DNA of 64,000 bases, from NCBI GenBank assembly GCA_001829315.1, contig MIAY01000001.1, positions 572,927 through 636,926 on the forward strand, given 5' to 3'. Below the pieces are notes generated by a model. The model did no database searches, was not told the origin of the DNA, and was given only the letters and a program-made list of their open reading frames with translations. Position numbers and translations under genes: made by a program. The DNA is from Spirochaetes bacterium GWE1_32_154. Its GTDB lineage: Bacteria > Spirochaetota > GWE2-31-10. Below, in pieces: positions 16,437 to 25,234 of this stretch; position 1 is the first letter of the stretch; each line of letters starts with the position of its first letter.

Positions 16437-18626
16437 AAAAAATTATTAATTTTCTTTTTTATTTTAAAAACTCTTTTAGTATATTCGGATGAATTTATAT
16501 CAATGACTGATTATACGATAATGAGAGAGTTGTTTTTTCCTGTTGAAGAGGGTGGCGAAAATGAAGTTAAACTTATTAGTTATATAGAGCGATTTTGTAA
16601 AGAATTTGATATTACATATAATAAAGTTAAAATTGATAATGATGATCTTGTTACTAATTCATGGAATATTGAATTAATACTGCCCGGAATAAAATCAGAT
16701 ATTTTTAATGAAGTAATAATTGTACCTCTTGATAGTATAATTGATAAAGGTCGTTTATACGATGTTTCTATCAATCAATTTATTGCACTGGAATTGGCAA
16801 AGTTTATAAAAGAAAAACCATTGTATAGAAATGTTTATATAGTTTTTACCGGAGCAAATAGTTTTATAAATGAAGAATCCTGGGGAGTAAAGCAGTATTT
16901 AGAAAATAATTCAGGAAAATTTGATTCCTCACTTGTTACCGTTTTGAATTTAAGTGGTGATAAAGGGGGTATAAATATAAGCGGATCAATTAAAAATCGT
17001 TCTTTATCAAGGGATATGCTTGATGTTATTTTAAAGAATAAATCTAAATATTCGTTTATTCAATTTGACTTTTTTGAAATAGTAACAGCAAGGCTTGGCT
17101 TTTTTCATCCTCATAACATTATTAATGAGTTGTCAGAGGTTTCTAAAACATCAATTATTATGTCAAACCATAAAAATCAAGTGAGTAATGGTGTTTTTTA
17201 TTATAATGTTGATGCCCAAAATGAAATAATTCGTTTTTTTAAAGAATGGGTTACTGATTTGTCATTTTATGATGTTGCAAAAGATTCTGATTATAATTAT
17301 CAATTATTGAGATTTGGCAGTAAATATCTGTTTATTTCAGAAGTACATCAGGTAATTTTTTATATGTTACTTATCGTTTTGTTAATCCTATCAAGAAGAA
17401 TAGTTTTTTATTTCAGACCTTCAGTGAGATATTTAACTCTAAAAGCTTTTCCATATTATATTTTTTTGTTTGTAATTTATTATATTTTATCATTATCGAT
17501 ATATTTTATCGGAGCGTTGTATAATCTGATTACAAATCACACGATTGATTATGCTAATTTATCATTGTTTTATTTTTTTATTATTTTTTTTATGCCCTTA
17601 TTTATTGTATTGGCTTTATTTGATAAGATTCAAAATTTCCCGGTTCCAAAACATAATGTAATATACATGCATGGAGCTGTATTTTTTGCACATATAAATT
17701 TTATTATTTTTTTAATTCTTAATGTTTCACTGGCATATATATATATTACTGTGATTTTAATGTTGTTTTTTTCTCATTTAACCGGAAAAAATATTTTTCT
17801 TAAATATTTGATATATATTCTGGCTTCTGTGCCTTTTGTGCTTGCTGTTTTTACAGTAGGAAACGGGCATGATGAAGTTATACAGGCATTTTTCCAAAAA
17901 CCATATATGTTGCATTTGTTTTTTTGTTATTTCTCTTTTTCTTTTTTTCTTCTATTAATAAGAGTCAGCATTATTAATAAAATTAAGTTGGGATTAAATA
18001 TAAGTCGTTTTGTAATGATTATCTGGATTTCTTTTTTTCTTTTTTCTTTTTTTCTTTTTTATTCTATTGCATTGTATCGAACGTATGGTATAGAAAAAAT
18101 AGCGGTAATTACGCAATATTTTGATCGTGAAAAAAATATTGCTCAATTGGAAATTGATCCAAAACAAAATATCGGGCCGGTTAGTTTTGTATTAAATGGC
18201 GAAAATGTTAGTTTTACTACAAAAAAATATATAAAAACTATAAGTGAAGTTCAAAAGCCGTTTGTAATTTCTCAATCATTAAAAGATGGGGTTTTCAAAT
18301 TAAAAATTGAAAGCTCAAAAAATATTCGTAATGCAAATCTAATTCTTAAGTGCCCGAAAGGTGTTTCTTTTTCGAGAATAACGCATAAGTATTCTATAGA
18401 AACAAATGAAGTTGATAATGAATATGACTTTTATAAAATATGGATTGCCAGGAATATTGGAAAAATAATTCAGGTTGAAATTGAATTAGTTGTCGGTAGT
18501 TACTATGAAATGTTAGTCGATATTGAATATAATGAATTAATAGGAGATTTTAACATACAAAGTAAATTTGATTATATTGATTATAAATCTGTTTTTTCAG
18601 AAAAAATTGAAATAATAGCTGATTAA
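16434..18626 (+). CDS. Polytopic membrane protein with inactive-looking M28 peptidase domain
   Basis: This protein of about 730 aa has a signal peptide (residues 1-18), an exported domain resembling M28 aminopeptidases (about 30-280), some eight transmembrane helices (about 305-545) and a C-terminal beta-rich exported domain. The M28 match is in the order VIIVPLDSI, then ALELAKFIKEKP, VYIVFTGANSFINEE and VLNLSGD. The metal ligands appear lost: Pro replaces His in the HxD motif and Ser replaces Asp in LNLDM. Peptidase activity is therefore doubtful. The start at 16434 begins the signal peptide; an ATG at 16407 would overlap the promoter. Confidence 0.7.
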   Translation: MKKLLIFFFILKTLLVYSDEFISMTDYTIMRELFFPVEEGGENEVKLISYIERFCKEFDITYNKVKIDNDDLVTNSWNIELILPGIKSDIFNEVIIVPLDSIIDKGRLYDVSINQFIALELAKFIKEKPLYRNVYIVFTGANSFINEESWGVKQYLENNSGKFDSSLVTVLNLSGDKGGINISGSIKNRSLSRDMLDVILKNKSKYSFIQFDFFEIVTARLGFFHPHNIINELSEVSKTSIIMSNHKNQVSNGVFYYNVDAQNEIIRFFKEWVTDLSFYDVAKDSDYNYQLLRFGSKYLFISEVHQVIFYMLLIVLLILSRRIVFYFRPSVRYLTLKAFPYYIFLFVIYYILSLSIYFIGALYNLITNHTIDYANLSLFYFFIIFFMPLFIVLALFDKIQNFPVPKHNVIYMHGAVFFAHINFIIFLILNVSLAYIYITVILMLFFSHLTGKNIFLKYLIYILASVPFVLAVFTVGNGHDEVIQAFFQKPYMLHLFFCYFSFSFFLLLIRVSIINKIKLGLNISRFVMIIWISFFLFSFFLFYSIALYRTYGIEKIAVITQYFDREKNIAQLEIDPKQNIGPVSFVLNGENVSFTTKKYIKTISEVQKPFVISQSLKDGVFKLKIESSKNIRNANLILKCPKGVSFSRITHKYSIETNEVDNEYDFYKIWIARNIGKIIQVEIELVVGSYYEMLVDIEYNELIGDFNIQSKFDYIDYKSVFSEKIEIIAD

Positions 18627-18670
18627 AAACCTGATAAAATATTGAATTTATACAAATTACTGTAATAACC

Positions 18671-18699
18671 TTGACTTAATTCTTCATAAATGATATTTT
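18671..18699 (+). promoter_or_regulatory. Promoter of the yajC-secD-secF operon
   Basis: TTGACT (18671-18676) and TATTTT (18694-18699) are 17 bp apart. AAGGGAG at 18723-18729 follows in the leader. Confidence 0.6.
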
Positions 18700-18738
18700 T
18701 TTTAACTAAAAATGATGTTTACAAGGGAGAATAAAATA

Positions 18739-19131
18739 ATGCTCGATTTGTTTTTTATCGCACAGGCTGCAGGAAAAACTGCACCGAATAGCCAGTTGAT
18801 GTCACAGATTCAATTAATGGCAATGCTTGTACTAGGTCTTGTTGCATACTGGCTACTTTTTCTTAGACCGCATAACAAGAAAAGAAAAGAAATGCAGGAT
18901 AAAATGAGTAAACTTACGAAAGGTGACAAGGTAGTTACTATCGGCGGTATTCATGGAAAAGTTTCATCAGTTAAAGATAATCTTGTTGTATTAAAAATTG
19001 ATGATAAAACAGAAATTACTTTTGATAAAACTGCTATTGCTACAGTAGTTAATCAGAAAGCACAGTCAGAAAAAGAATCAGCGGATTCAGATACAAAACA
19101 AAAGATGGAGATTGAAGATGAAAAAAAGTAG
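18739..19131 (+). CDS. yajC: Preprotein translocase subunit YajC
   Basis: This single-span inner-membrane subunit of the SecDF-YajC complex supports Sec protein export. About 130 aa. The transmembrane helix is at roughly residues 26-46 (LMAMLVLGLVAYWLLFLRP), followed by the family motif KKRKEMQDKMSKLTKGDKVVTIGGIHGKV and a charged C-terminal tail. The start at 18739 is preferred over 18712 because AAGGGAG is 9 nt before it. The end overlaps the start of secD by 14 nt. Confidence 0.93.
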   Translation: MLDLFFIAQAAGKTAPNSQLMSQIQLMAMLVLGLVAYWLLFLRPHNKKRKEMQDKMSKLTKGDKVVTIGGIHGKVSSVKDNLVVLKIDDKTEITFDKTAIATVVNQKAQSEKESADSDTKQKMEIEDEKK

Positions 19132-20887
19132 TAGATTTATAATTCTATTATTATCAGTTATTGCTGCAGCCTATTTTTTAAAGCCTTCATTTGTGTGGTA
19201 TTTCGTTTACACGGAAGCAGATAGAAATGAGGCAGGTTTAAGTGGCTTATTATTGAAAAGTGAAGTTAATTCGAGAGTTGAAATGAGTATTACTAATTTT
19301 TCTGAAAATAAGGAAATTGAAAAATCAATTATTATTAAAGAATTAAAAAAAGAAGTTAATAACTATAACAGAGTGAAAAAAAATAAGTTAACTATTGAAA
19401 CAAAATCTGAAAGAAAAGATATTGAATCAGTTTTAGCTACATTAAAAATAACTCCGGATGATTATTATAAAAAAGCATTTGAAGATCATTTTGTTGCTCT
19501 TTTTGAAAGTAAAAGAAAATTAAGACAAAGTATTATTAAATTAGGTCTTGATCTCCAAGGTGGGGCTTATGCGGTTGTTTCAGTGAATTTTGATCATCCT
19601 TCAGTTGAAGGTAAATTTACGACAGATAAAGAAAAAACTGACGCTCTTGATAACGCTGTTTTAATGATTGAAAATCGAATAAATAAGTTTGGTGTGTCAG
19701 AAACTACAATTCAAAAAATTAAAGAACAAAATAAAATCGTTATTAATCTGCCCGGTGTGAAAGAAGCTACCGAATTAAGAAAAATAATTGAAACTGTCGG
19801 TGTTCTTGAATTTAAAGTTGTTTCTAAAGAAGGATCAGAATTACTTTCAAATTTAAAAAGAAAATATGATTTGGAAGGTAACGCCTTTATTAATAATAAA
19901 GGTCAGATTGTTCCTGAAATTATCGCTCAACTTCCTCCTGATACAGAAGTACTTCCTGTTGCCAATAAAGATAAATGGGGGGATGATTTAGATAATACAC
20001 CATATCTTGTTGTTCAGAAAGAGTCTTTACTGGGTGATAGTCCGCAAGTTGAAAACGCAACGGTTGATCCTGATAATCTTGGTCGTTATGTTGTCAATTT
20101 TACGTTAAAAGGCGATGCCGTTGACAAATGGGCTCGAGCGACAAGAGAAAATATCGGACGACAGATAGCAATTATATTAGATGATGTAATTCTTCAAAGT
20201 CCGGTTGTTCAAAGTGAGATTCCTAATGGTAGAAGTCAGGTATCACTTGGTTCATTATCATTTGAAGAACTTAGTGATATGGCAAAGATATTAAGATCGG
20301 GCAGTTTAAATGTTCCTCTTGAGATCGCTGAAGAAAATACAGTAGGTGCTTCTCTTGGTAAAGATACAATCAAGATGGGCCTTACAGCTATTACTATTGG
20401 TTTTACCTTAGTAGTTCTTTTTATGATGGTTTATTATAGTCTTGGTGGTTTTATAGCAGATATTGCATTGTTTCTTAACTTTTTCTTTTTAATTTCAGGT
20501 CTTGCAATGTTTAGCGGGACATTAACTTTACCGGGTATTGCAGGTATAATATTAACAATGGGTATGGCAGTTGATGCTAATGTTATTATTTATGAACGTG
20601 TAAAAGAAGAAATGCGTGCCGGCAAAACTTTTAATACTGCTATGATTTTAGGGTATGAAAAGGCATTCTGGACAATTTTAGATTCAAATATAACTACATT
20701 TGCCGCTGCAATCGGTATTTCATTATTTGGTACCGGTCCAATAAAAGGGTTTGCGGTAACTTTATGTATTGGTATCGTATCTACATTGTTTACAGCTTTA
20801 TTTATTACAAAGCTTATGTGGGATGGAATATTATCAAAAAGTAACTTTAAAACGTTGAGACCACTTTCATTATTGAGGGGGAAATAG
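19118..20887 (+). CDS. secD: Protein translocase subunit SecD
   Basis: SecD uses the proton motive force to pull preproteins out of the Sec channel on the periplasmic side. About 589 aa. It has a first transmembrane helix (residues 7-25), a large periplasmic domain with LGLDLQGGAYAVVSV (conserved D1) and ENRINKFGVSE, and five C-terminal helices with the D5-region motif LTLPGIAGIILTMGMAVDANVII. GGAG at 19107-19110 lies 7 nt before the ATG at 19118; a TTG at 19112 is too close to it. The periplasmic domain is longer than in E. coli-like minimal forms at its N-terminus (charged segment about 40-130). Confidence 0.96.
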   Translation: MKKSSRFIILLLSVIAAAYFLKPSFVWYFVYTEADRNEAGLSGLLLKSEVNSRVEMSITNFSENKEIEKSIIIKELKKEVNNYNRVKKNKLTIETKSERKDIESVLATLKITPDDYYKKAFEDHFVALFESKRKLRQSIIKLGLDLQGGAYAVVSVNFDHPSVEGKFTTDKEKTDALDNAVLMIENRINKFGVSETTIQKIKEQNKIVINLPGVKEATELRKIIETVGVLEFKVVSKEGSELLSNLKRKYDLEGNAFINNKGQIVPEIIAQLPPDTEVLPVANKDKWGDDLDNTPYLVVQKESLLGDSPQVENATVDPDNLGRYVVNFTLKGDAVDKWARATRENIGRQIAIILDDVILQSPVVQSEIPNGRSQVSLGSLSFEELSDMAKILRSGSLNVPLEIAEENTVGASLGKDTIKMGLTAITIGFTLVVLFMMVYYSLGGFIADIALFLNFFFLISGLAMFSGTLTLPGIAGIILTMGMAVDANVIIYERVKEEMRAGKTFNTAMILGYEKAFWTILDSNITTFAAAIGISLFGTGPIKGFAVTLCIGIVSTLFTALFITKLMWDGILSKSNFKTLRPLSLLRGK

Positions 20888-20891
20888 GTTT

Positions 20892-22139
20892 ATGAAAACA
20901 CATATAAATTTTATTAAAATACAACTTGTTGTTGCCACTATATCAGTAGCTGTTGTATTAGTTGGTTTGTGGTCAATTTTTGGGCCTGCTAAATTTAATA
21001 TAGGTCCGCTTACAGCAAAGAATTTCAACCTTGGTATAGATTTTCAAGGTGGTGTCAGTCAGGTAGTGACAATTTATTCAGGTATGAATATTGAAGAGGT
21101 GCGATCATTATCTGCACAAGCAGGTCTTGGTGATACTATTCAGGAAATTGTAATATCTGAAAAAGATAGAATTGGTAATGCAACTTCATTTATTATTAAA
21201 ACAATAATAAATAAAGATGAGCAAAAACAAATTATTGAAACACAAAAAACACGAGCTGAGTATACGTCAGCTAAATTTTTACAGGATAAAACTGATGCTT
21301 TATTTAATTTAGTTGCATCGAAATATGGTAAAGAGTTTGTGTTGGAAGGTGATGCTTTTGCTAAAGCAAAAAAATATAAAGAATCGGGTAATATTTTTTC
21401 CGGTGAAATTGAAGAGCAGGAATCAAAAATAATTCTTGAAAATATTGTAAGAGAAAGTGCTAATACCATTTCTCCTGCATCATCTGAAAAAATGAAATCA
21501 GATTCTATATTTTTAATTTTGTTTGTCTTATTTATTATGCTTGTTTATATTTCATGGAGATTTAAATTTGCCTATGCAATGGGGGCTATTGTTGCTCTTA
21601 TTCATGATACGGTAATAATGCTTGGTGTAATCAGTTTAACAGGAACCGAGTTGGATTTAACCGTTGTTGCTGCAATATTAACGATCATTGGTTATTCAAT
21701 AAATGATACTATTGTAGTTTTTGATAGAATTCGAGAAAATTATACTTTAATGAAAGAGTCACGACCTGAAGATATATTCAATATCTCAATTAATCAAACA
21801 TTAAATAGAACAATAATTACTTCGCTTACAACGATTTTATCTGTTGTTGCATTATTTTTATGGGGTGGTCCGAAGATTCATGCTTTCTCTTTTACACTTT
21901 TAGTCGGTTTATTTGTAGGTACTTATTCATCAATTTTTATTGCATCCCCAATCGTTTTGTATGCAGATAAATTGATTGGTAAAAATAAGTTAAAATATAA
22001 AAAACTTGAAGAAAAAGCATTAAAAGAAGAACAGAAAGCACTTGAAAATAATGGTGTTGAAGAAGATGTGGCTGAAGAAGATGACGGTGTTGTTTCAAAG
22101 AAAACATTATTAAGACTTCAAAGTAAGAAGAAAAAATAG
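20892..22139 (+). CDS. secF: Protein translocase subunit SecF
   Basis: The partner of SecD in the export motor, 415 aa. After the first helix (about 12-30) comes LGIDFQGGVSQVVTI. A periplasmic domain and five transmembrane helices follow, with DLTVVAAILTIIGYSINDTIVVFDRIREN. It is about 100 residues longer than common SecF. The extra length is a periplasmic insertion (about 100-195) and a charged cytoplasmic tail ending in SKKKK. It starts 4 nt after the secD stop, with a G-rich SD inside the secD end. Confidence 0.96.
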   Translation: MKTHINFIKIQLVVATISVAVVLVGLWSIFGPAKFNIGPLTAKNFNLGIDFQGGVSQVVTIYSGMNIEEVRSLSAQAGLGDTIQEIVISEKDRIGNATSFIIKTIINKDEQKQIIETQKTRAEYTSAKFLQDKTDALFNLVASKYGKEFVLEGDAFAKAKKYKESGNIFSGEIEEQESKIILENIVRESANTISPASSEKMKSDSIFLILFVLFIMLVYISWRFKFAYAMGAIVALIHDTVIMLGVISLTGTELDLTVVAAILTIIGYSINDTIVVFDRIRENYTLMKESRPEDIFNISINQTLNRTIITSLTTILSVVALFLWGGPKIHAFSFTLLVGLFVGTYSSIFIASPIVLYADKLIGKNKLKYKKLEEKALKEEQKALENNGVEEDVAEEDDGVVSKKTLLRLQSKKKK

Positions 22140-22150
22140 AAGTTATTAAC

Positions 22151-22179
22151 TTGACTTATATTAAAAAAATATATATATA
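22151..22179 (+). promoter_or_regulatory. Promoter of infA
   Basis: TTGACT (22151-22156) and TATATA (22174-22179) are 17 bp apart. The GAAGGGGA ribosome site precedes the ATG at 22214. Confidence 0.7.
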
Positions 22180-22213
22180 GCTTTTAAACTATATATTAGT
22201 TACGAAGGGGACT

Positions 22214-22432
22214 ATGGCAAAAGAAGAAGCAATAGAAATTTCAGGCATTGTAATGACAGCATTGCCGAATGCTATGTTTAAAGTTAAAACTGATAGTGGT
22301 CATGAGATTCTGGCTCAGTTATCCGGTAAAATGCGTAAGTATTATATTCGTATTGTTCCGGGTGATACTGTAGTTGTTGAAGTTTCTCCGTATGATCTTA
22401 CCAGAGGCAGGATCGTGTATCGAAGCAAATAA
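22214..22432 (+). CDS. infA: Translation initiation factor IF-1
   Basis: The 72-aa OB-fold protein occupies the ribosomal A site during initiation. The family sequence is complete: [19 protein letters not shown] at the N-terminus, then [38 protein letters not shown] at the end. It has its own promoter and a strong SD. Next to it is rpsU on the same strand, a small translation-gene cluster after the Sec genes. Confidence 0.98.
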   Translation: MAKEEAIEISGIVMTALPNAMFKVKTDSGHEILAQLSGKMRKYYIRIVPGDTVVVEVSPYDLTRGRIVYRSK

Positions 22433-22501
22433 AATTTGTTTTCCTTATTATAATTGGTAAAATGATTGTTTTTAATTTATAAAAAAAAGGTGGTGATTTA
22501 C

Positions 22502-22705
22502 TTGGCACAAATTTTTGTTGGAAGTGATGAAAATATTGAAAAAGCTATTAAAAAGTTCAAAAAAGTTATTGATAGAGAAGGTATTCTTCTAGAAGTTAAG
22601 AAAAGAAGATATTTTACAAAACCTGCTGTTGAAAAACATGAGAAGTCAAAAAAACTTGAAAGAAAGAAAAGAAAAAAAGTTATGAAAACTAAGAAATTCT
22701 TCTAA
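22502..22705 (+). CDS. rpsU: Ribosomal protein bS21
   Basis: This small-subunit protein of 67 aa is very basic. The family start AQIFVGSDENIEKAIKKFKK follows a TTG codon at 22502. The AAGGTGG sequence upstream supports that codon, whereas the in-frame extension to 22466 is AT-rich and not conserved. The C-terminal tail (RKKRKKVMKTKKFF) is typical. It lies 69 nt after infA. Confidence 0.93.
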   Translation: MAQIFVGSDENIEKAIKKFKKVIDREGILLEVKKRRYFTKPAVEKHEKSKKLERKKRKKVMKTKKFF

Positions 22706-22710
22706 AAAAA

Positions 22711-22739
22711 TTGTTTTTTTGTGGTAAATGTATTATACT
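22711..22739 (+). promoter_or_regulatory. Promoter ending 6 nt before an ATG (leaderless candidate)
   Basis: TTGTTT (22711-22716), 17-bp spacer, TATACT (22734-22739). The lipoprotein ATG is at 22746, where transcription should begin, and no Shine-Dalgarno lies between. Confidence 0.55.
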
Positions 22740-22745
22740 AAGTAT

Positions 22746-23102
22746 ATGAAAAAGATAACAATATTTATAGTGATATTAGTACTAATAATTTCTTGTAAAG
22801 GGGTATATACCTCGAATTCAGGTGATTTCATTCTTAAAAACAATTCTGATAATGTTATTCAGTTTGTTTGGCTGGCTCCTGTTGGTGAGTTTTATCCGAC
22901 CGCAAAGGAAGTTTCAATTGCTAAATCGGGTATATATGAATTAAAAGGTTTAAAAGCCGGTGTATATGATATTGCTATAGACTTTTTTGGTCAATTTAAT
23001 ACATTTAATTCTAAGAAAAATCCTGCTTATAGATTAAAAGTAGAAGCTGGTGTAACCTCTATATGGATAATTGATGAAGCCGGGAACATTGTTGTTCAAT
23101 AA
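22746..23102 (+). CDS. Small lipoprotein
   Basis: About 118 aa. The start at 22746 opens a lipoprotein signal, MKKITIFIVILVLIISC, with predicted lipidated Cys17. The mature part is a compact beta-rich domain (for example FILKNNSDNVIQFVWLAP and ELKGLKAGVYDIAIDF), similar in feel to transthyretin-like or PEGA-like carriers, but not assignable. A longer start at 22728 would place extra polar residues before the signal and falls within the promoter. The stop codon overlaps the base of a terminator. Function unknown. Confidence 0.7.
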   Translation: MKKITIFIVILVLIISCKGVYTSNSGDFILKNNSDNVIQFVWLAPVGEFYPTAKEVSIAKSGIYELKGLKAGVYDIAIDFFGQFNTFNSKKNPAYRLKVEAGVTSIWIIDEAGNIVVQ

Positions 23103-23106
23103 AAAA

Positions 23107-23132
23107 AGCTGCCTGTTTGGCAGCTTTTTTTA
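23107..23132 (+). terminator. Rho-independent terminator
   Basis: A perfect 7-bp stem (AGCTGCC at 23107-23113 with GGCAGCT at 23119-23125) is flanked by A7 and T7, just after the lipoprotein stop. Confidence 0.9.
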
Positions 23133-23149
23133 TTATTATTGAGAGCCTC

Positions 23150-24091
23150 TTGTTATTAGTTTTAGAAAAGGATTCTATCATAGAAAAAAAAGAATTTAAA
23201 AATCATTCCGGTTCAATAAAACTTGTAAAATTTATAATTAGTAATTCAAATAGTACAATAATTGCTTCAGACGTTTTTAAAGCTTTACGAAATAAAGATG
23301 TGCGGGTTAATAATGTTAAAGTAAAAGAAGATATTATTATAAAAAATGATGATTTAGTTGAGATATTTTTACCTGATACATTGAATGTAATTCACAAAAA
23401 AAATGAATTATTTTATAATATAATCTATGAAGATGAAAATGTATTAATTGTGGATAAAAAACAGGGTTTTGCCGTTCATGCAGAAAAAAATAATGATTCA
23501 ACGAATCTTATCGATGAAGTTAGAAAAAATATTTCTTCAGCAAAGAATTCTTCTCTTTGTCACCGAATTGATAGAAATACCGGTGGATTGGTCATCATAG
23601 CAAAAAATGAAAATGCTTTAAAAGAATTGTTACGAGCTATAAAAGAAAAGAAAATAATAAAAAATTATTATGCTATAGTTTCCGGTAAGCCAATCGATAT
23701 TACTGGTACATTAATTAATTTTCTTTCAAAAAATGATAAAATAGGTCAGGTTTTTGTACATGAGAAAAAAGAAAAGGGTGATTTAACCGCAATTACACAT
23801 TATAAAGTTTTACAATCAGAAAAAAACATTTCATTACTTGAGTTAGAATTAGAAACTGGAAGAATGCATCAAATAAGAGCGCAAGTTGCCAATGCAGGGT
23901 TTCCGATTATTGGTGATGGAAAGTATGGAAATACCGTAATTAACAGAAAATATAAAGTTAAAATGCAACTTTTATTTGCCTTTAGAATTAAATTTCAATT
24001 AGATAAATCTTCCTTTCTTTTTTACTTAAATAAAACAGTTTTTGAAATTGATTGCGGGGTTGAATCATTATTTAAAAAATTGACGCAATGA
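23150..24091 (+). CDS. RluA-family pseudouridine synthase
   Basis: The protein isomerises uridines in rRNA (or tRNA). About 313 aa, with an N-terminal S4-like domain (residues about 15-75, with DVRVNNVKVKEDIIIKNDDLVEI) and the RluA catalytic domain. The key Asp lies in the CHRIDRNTGGLVI block (typical HRLDRDTSG), followed by KNYYAIVSGK and the RNA-binding ETGRMHQIRAQVANAGFPIIGD. The start is uncertain: a TTG at 23150, after GAGAG, is the best candidate. Any start before about 23135 would be inside the terminator. Its stop codon lies 1 nt from the stop of the convergent gene. RluC or RluD specificity cannot be told. Confidence 0.85.
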   Translation: MLLVLEKDSIIEKKEFKNHSGSIKLVKFIISNSNSTIIASDVFKALRNKDVRVNNVKVKEDIIIKNDDLVEIFLPDTLNVIHKKNELFYNIIYEDENVLIVDKKQGFAVHAEKNNDSTNLIDEVRKNISSAKNSSLCHRIDRNTGGLVIIAKNENALKELLRAIKEKKIIKNYYAIVSGKPIDITGTLINFLSKNDKIGQVFVHEKKEKGDLTAITHYKVLQSEKNISLLELELETGRMHQIRAQVANAGFPIIGDGKYGNTVINRKYKVKMQLLFAFRIKFQLDKSSFLFYLNKTVFEIDCGVESLFKKLTQ

Positions 24092-24092
24092 A

Positions 24093-24752
24093 TTATATTT
24101 CAGCTGATTTGTTTTCAGCTAATAAAATTGATATTTCGTTTTCTATCTGATTATAAAAATCTTGAAATACTTTTGTGTTATCTCTATCCAACTGATTATT
24201 TCCCTTATTAAATTTTTTAGAAACAATATTTGATATGTTGATTATGGCTGAAATATTTATATATTCTCCAATATATGAAGATTGAGAAAAACGTGTAAGA
24301 AGATCAAACATATTCTGTTTATTAAAATCGTTCAGTGAAATGAAAGTGCTGGTTATTACATTAAAATCAATATGGCTGTATACCTCATAAAATTCTTTAG
24401 CAATTTCGGGGTTTCTGTGGAGTATGAATTTATCAATTAGCATTTCTAAAATGATATGACAATTAAAATGGGATAGGTTATGTTGTGTGTTTGCTTCAAA
24501 CATCGATTGAAGTAAAAGTGTATTTTTCTTAAAAAAATCACTTGTATGAAATTTTTTATCAAGTTTTAAGTGAGCCCGCATACCATTCAATAGATCGTTA
24601 TTCATATTTAGATTTTGTAATTGGAGGATTGTTTTTTCAGTTAAACGAATTCTACCTTTGTGAAAACCAAGAAGATCGGGAAGTGTTAAACCTGCGTTGT
24701 AGTAATGATTATTTTTAATTCTATCAAGATAATAATGACTCAAAAAGTTCAT
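24093..24752 (-). CDS. AcpH-like (DUF479-type) protein
   Basis: This 219-aa protein begins with MNFLSHYYLDRI, like acyl-carrier-protein phosphodiesterases (MNFLAHLYLA). It continues with LPDLLGFHKG in place of the usual LGDF segment and MRAHLKLDKKFHTSDFF, matching the GIxxHxxID.xTDxxP block with its His and Asp. The family is a helical HD-like hydrolase that removes the 4'-phosphopantetheine arm from ACP in E. coli. The match is distant, so activity is uncertain. It shares one nucleotide with the start of the upstream adenosine-specific kinase gene and ends 1 nt from the RluA gene. Confidence 0.55.
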   Translation of the reverse strand: MNFLSHYYLDRIKNNHYYNAGLTLPDLLGFHKGRIRLTEKTILQLQNLNMNNDLLNGMRAHLKLDKKFHTSDFFKKNTLLLQSMFEANTQHNLSHFNCHIILEMLIDKFILHRNPEIAKEFYEVYSHIDFNVITSTFISLNDFNKQNMFDLLTRFSQSSYIGEYINISAIINISNIVSKKFNKGNNQLDRDNTKVFQDFYNQIENEISILLAENKSAEI

Positions 24753-25234
24753 TAAAAGGTGTACCCTATTTTTTTAAGTAAAGCTCTTCTGTTGATTATG
24801 TCATTTTCATTTTCTACACCCTTTGGTGATGTACCATCAATAACGCCTATTATTCCAGCACCATTTTCGTTAGAGACAGTAAGAACAGTTACTGGATTTG
24901 CTGTTGCACAATAAATATTTACAACTTCGTCACATGCTTTTACTTTTGATAAAATATTAATCGGGTAAAAATTACCGAGGAGAATGACAAATGAATGTCC
25001 GGCTTTTATATCCTGCATTATAGTGATTGCTTTTTGTTTAAGGTTGTCATCGTTAGAGTTATGCCTGATAAGTGCTTCCCCTGATGCTTCACAAAATGCA
25101 ACTGCATATTGTGCGTTAGGAACTGTTGTTACAATAATTTGTGATAAATCATCAACAGTTTTAATAAAATGGCTCTGTCCAAGTATAATATTAATAGAAC
25201 CGTCAAAATTAATGGTCTGTGATTTAATTTCCAT
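24752..25234 (-). CDS. Adenosine-specific kinase family protein (DUF355)
   Basis: The 160-aa protein matches the PF04008 family, whose member from Pyrobaculum was reported as adenosine-binding. It has the conserved FCEASGEALIRHNSND, GHSFVILLGNFYPINIL, CATANPVTVL and GVIDGTSPKGVENENDI blocks along its full length. The family is best known from archaea and thermophiles with scattered bacterial members. The biochemical function is weakly established. It overlaps the downstream end of the flavoprotein gene by 11 nt, so the three genes at 24093-26804 form an operon. Confidence 0.8.
   Translation of the reverse strand: MEIKSQTINFDGSINIILGQSHFIKTVDDLSQIIVTTVPNAQYAVAFCEASGEALIRHNSNDDNLKQKAITIMQDIKAGHSFVILLGNFYPINILSKVKACDEVVNIYCATANPVTVLTVSNENGAGIIGVIDGTSPKGVENENDIINRRALLKKIGYTF

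Noticed and set aside
23117-23149. Earlier start of the RluA-type gene
   Set aside because: A start at 23117 lies in the terminator hairpin of the preceding lipoprotein gene; the S4 domain begins later, and TTG at 23150 is the better choice.
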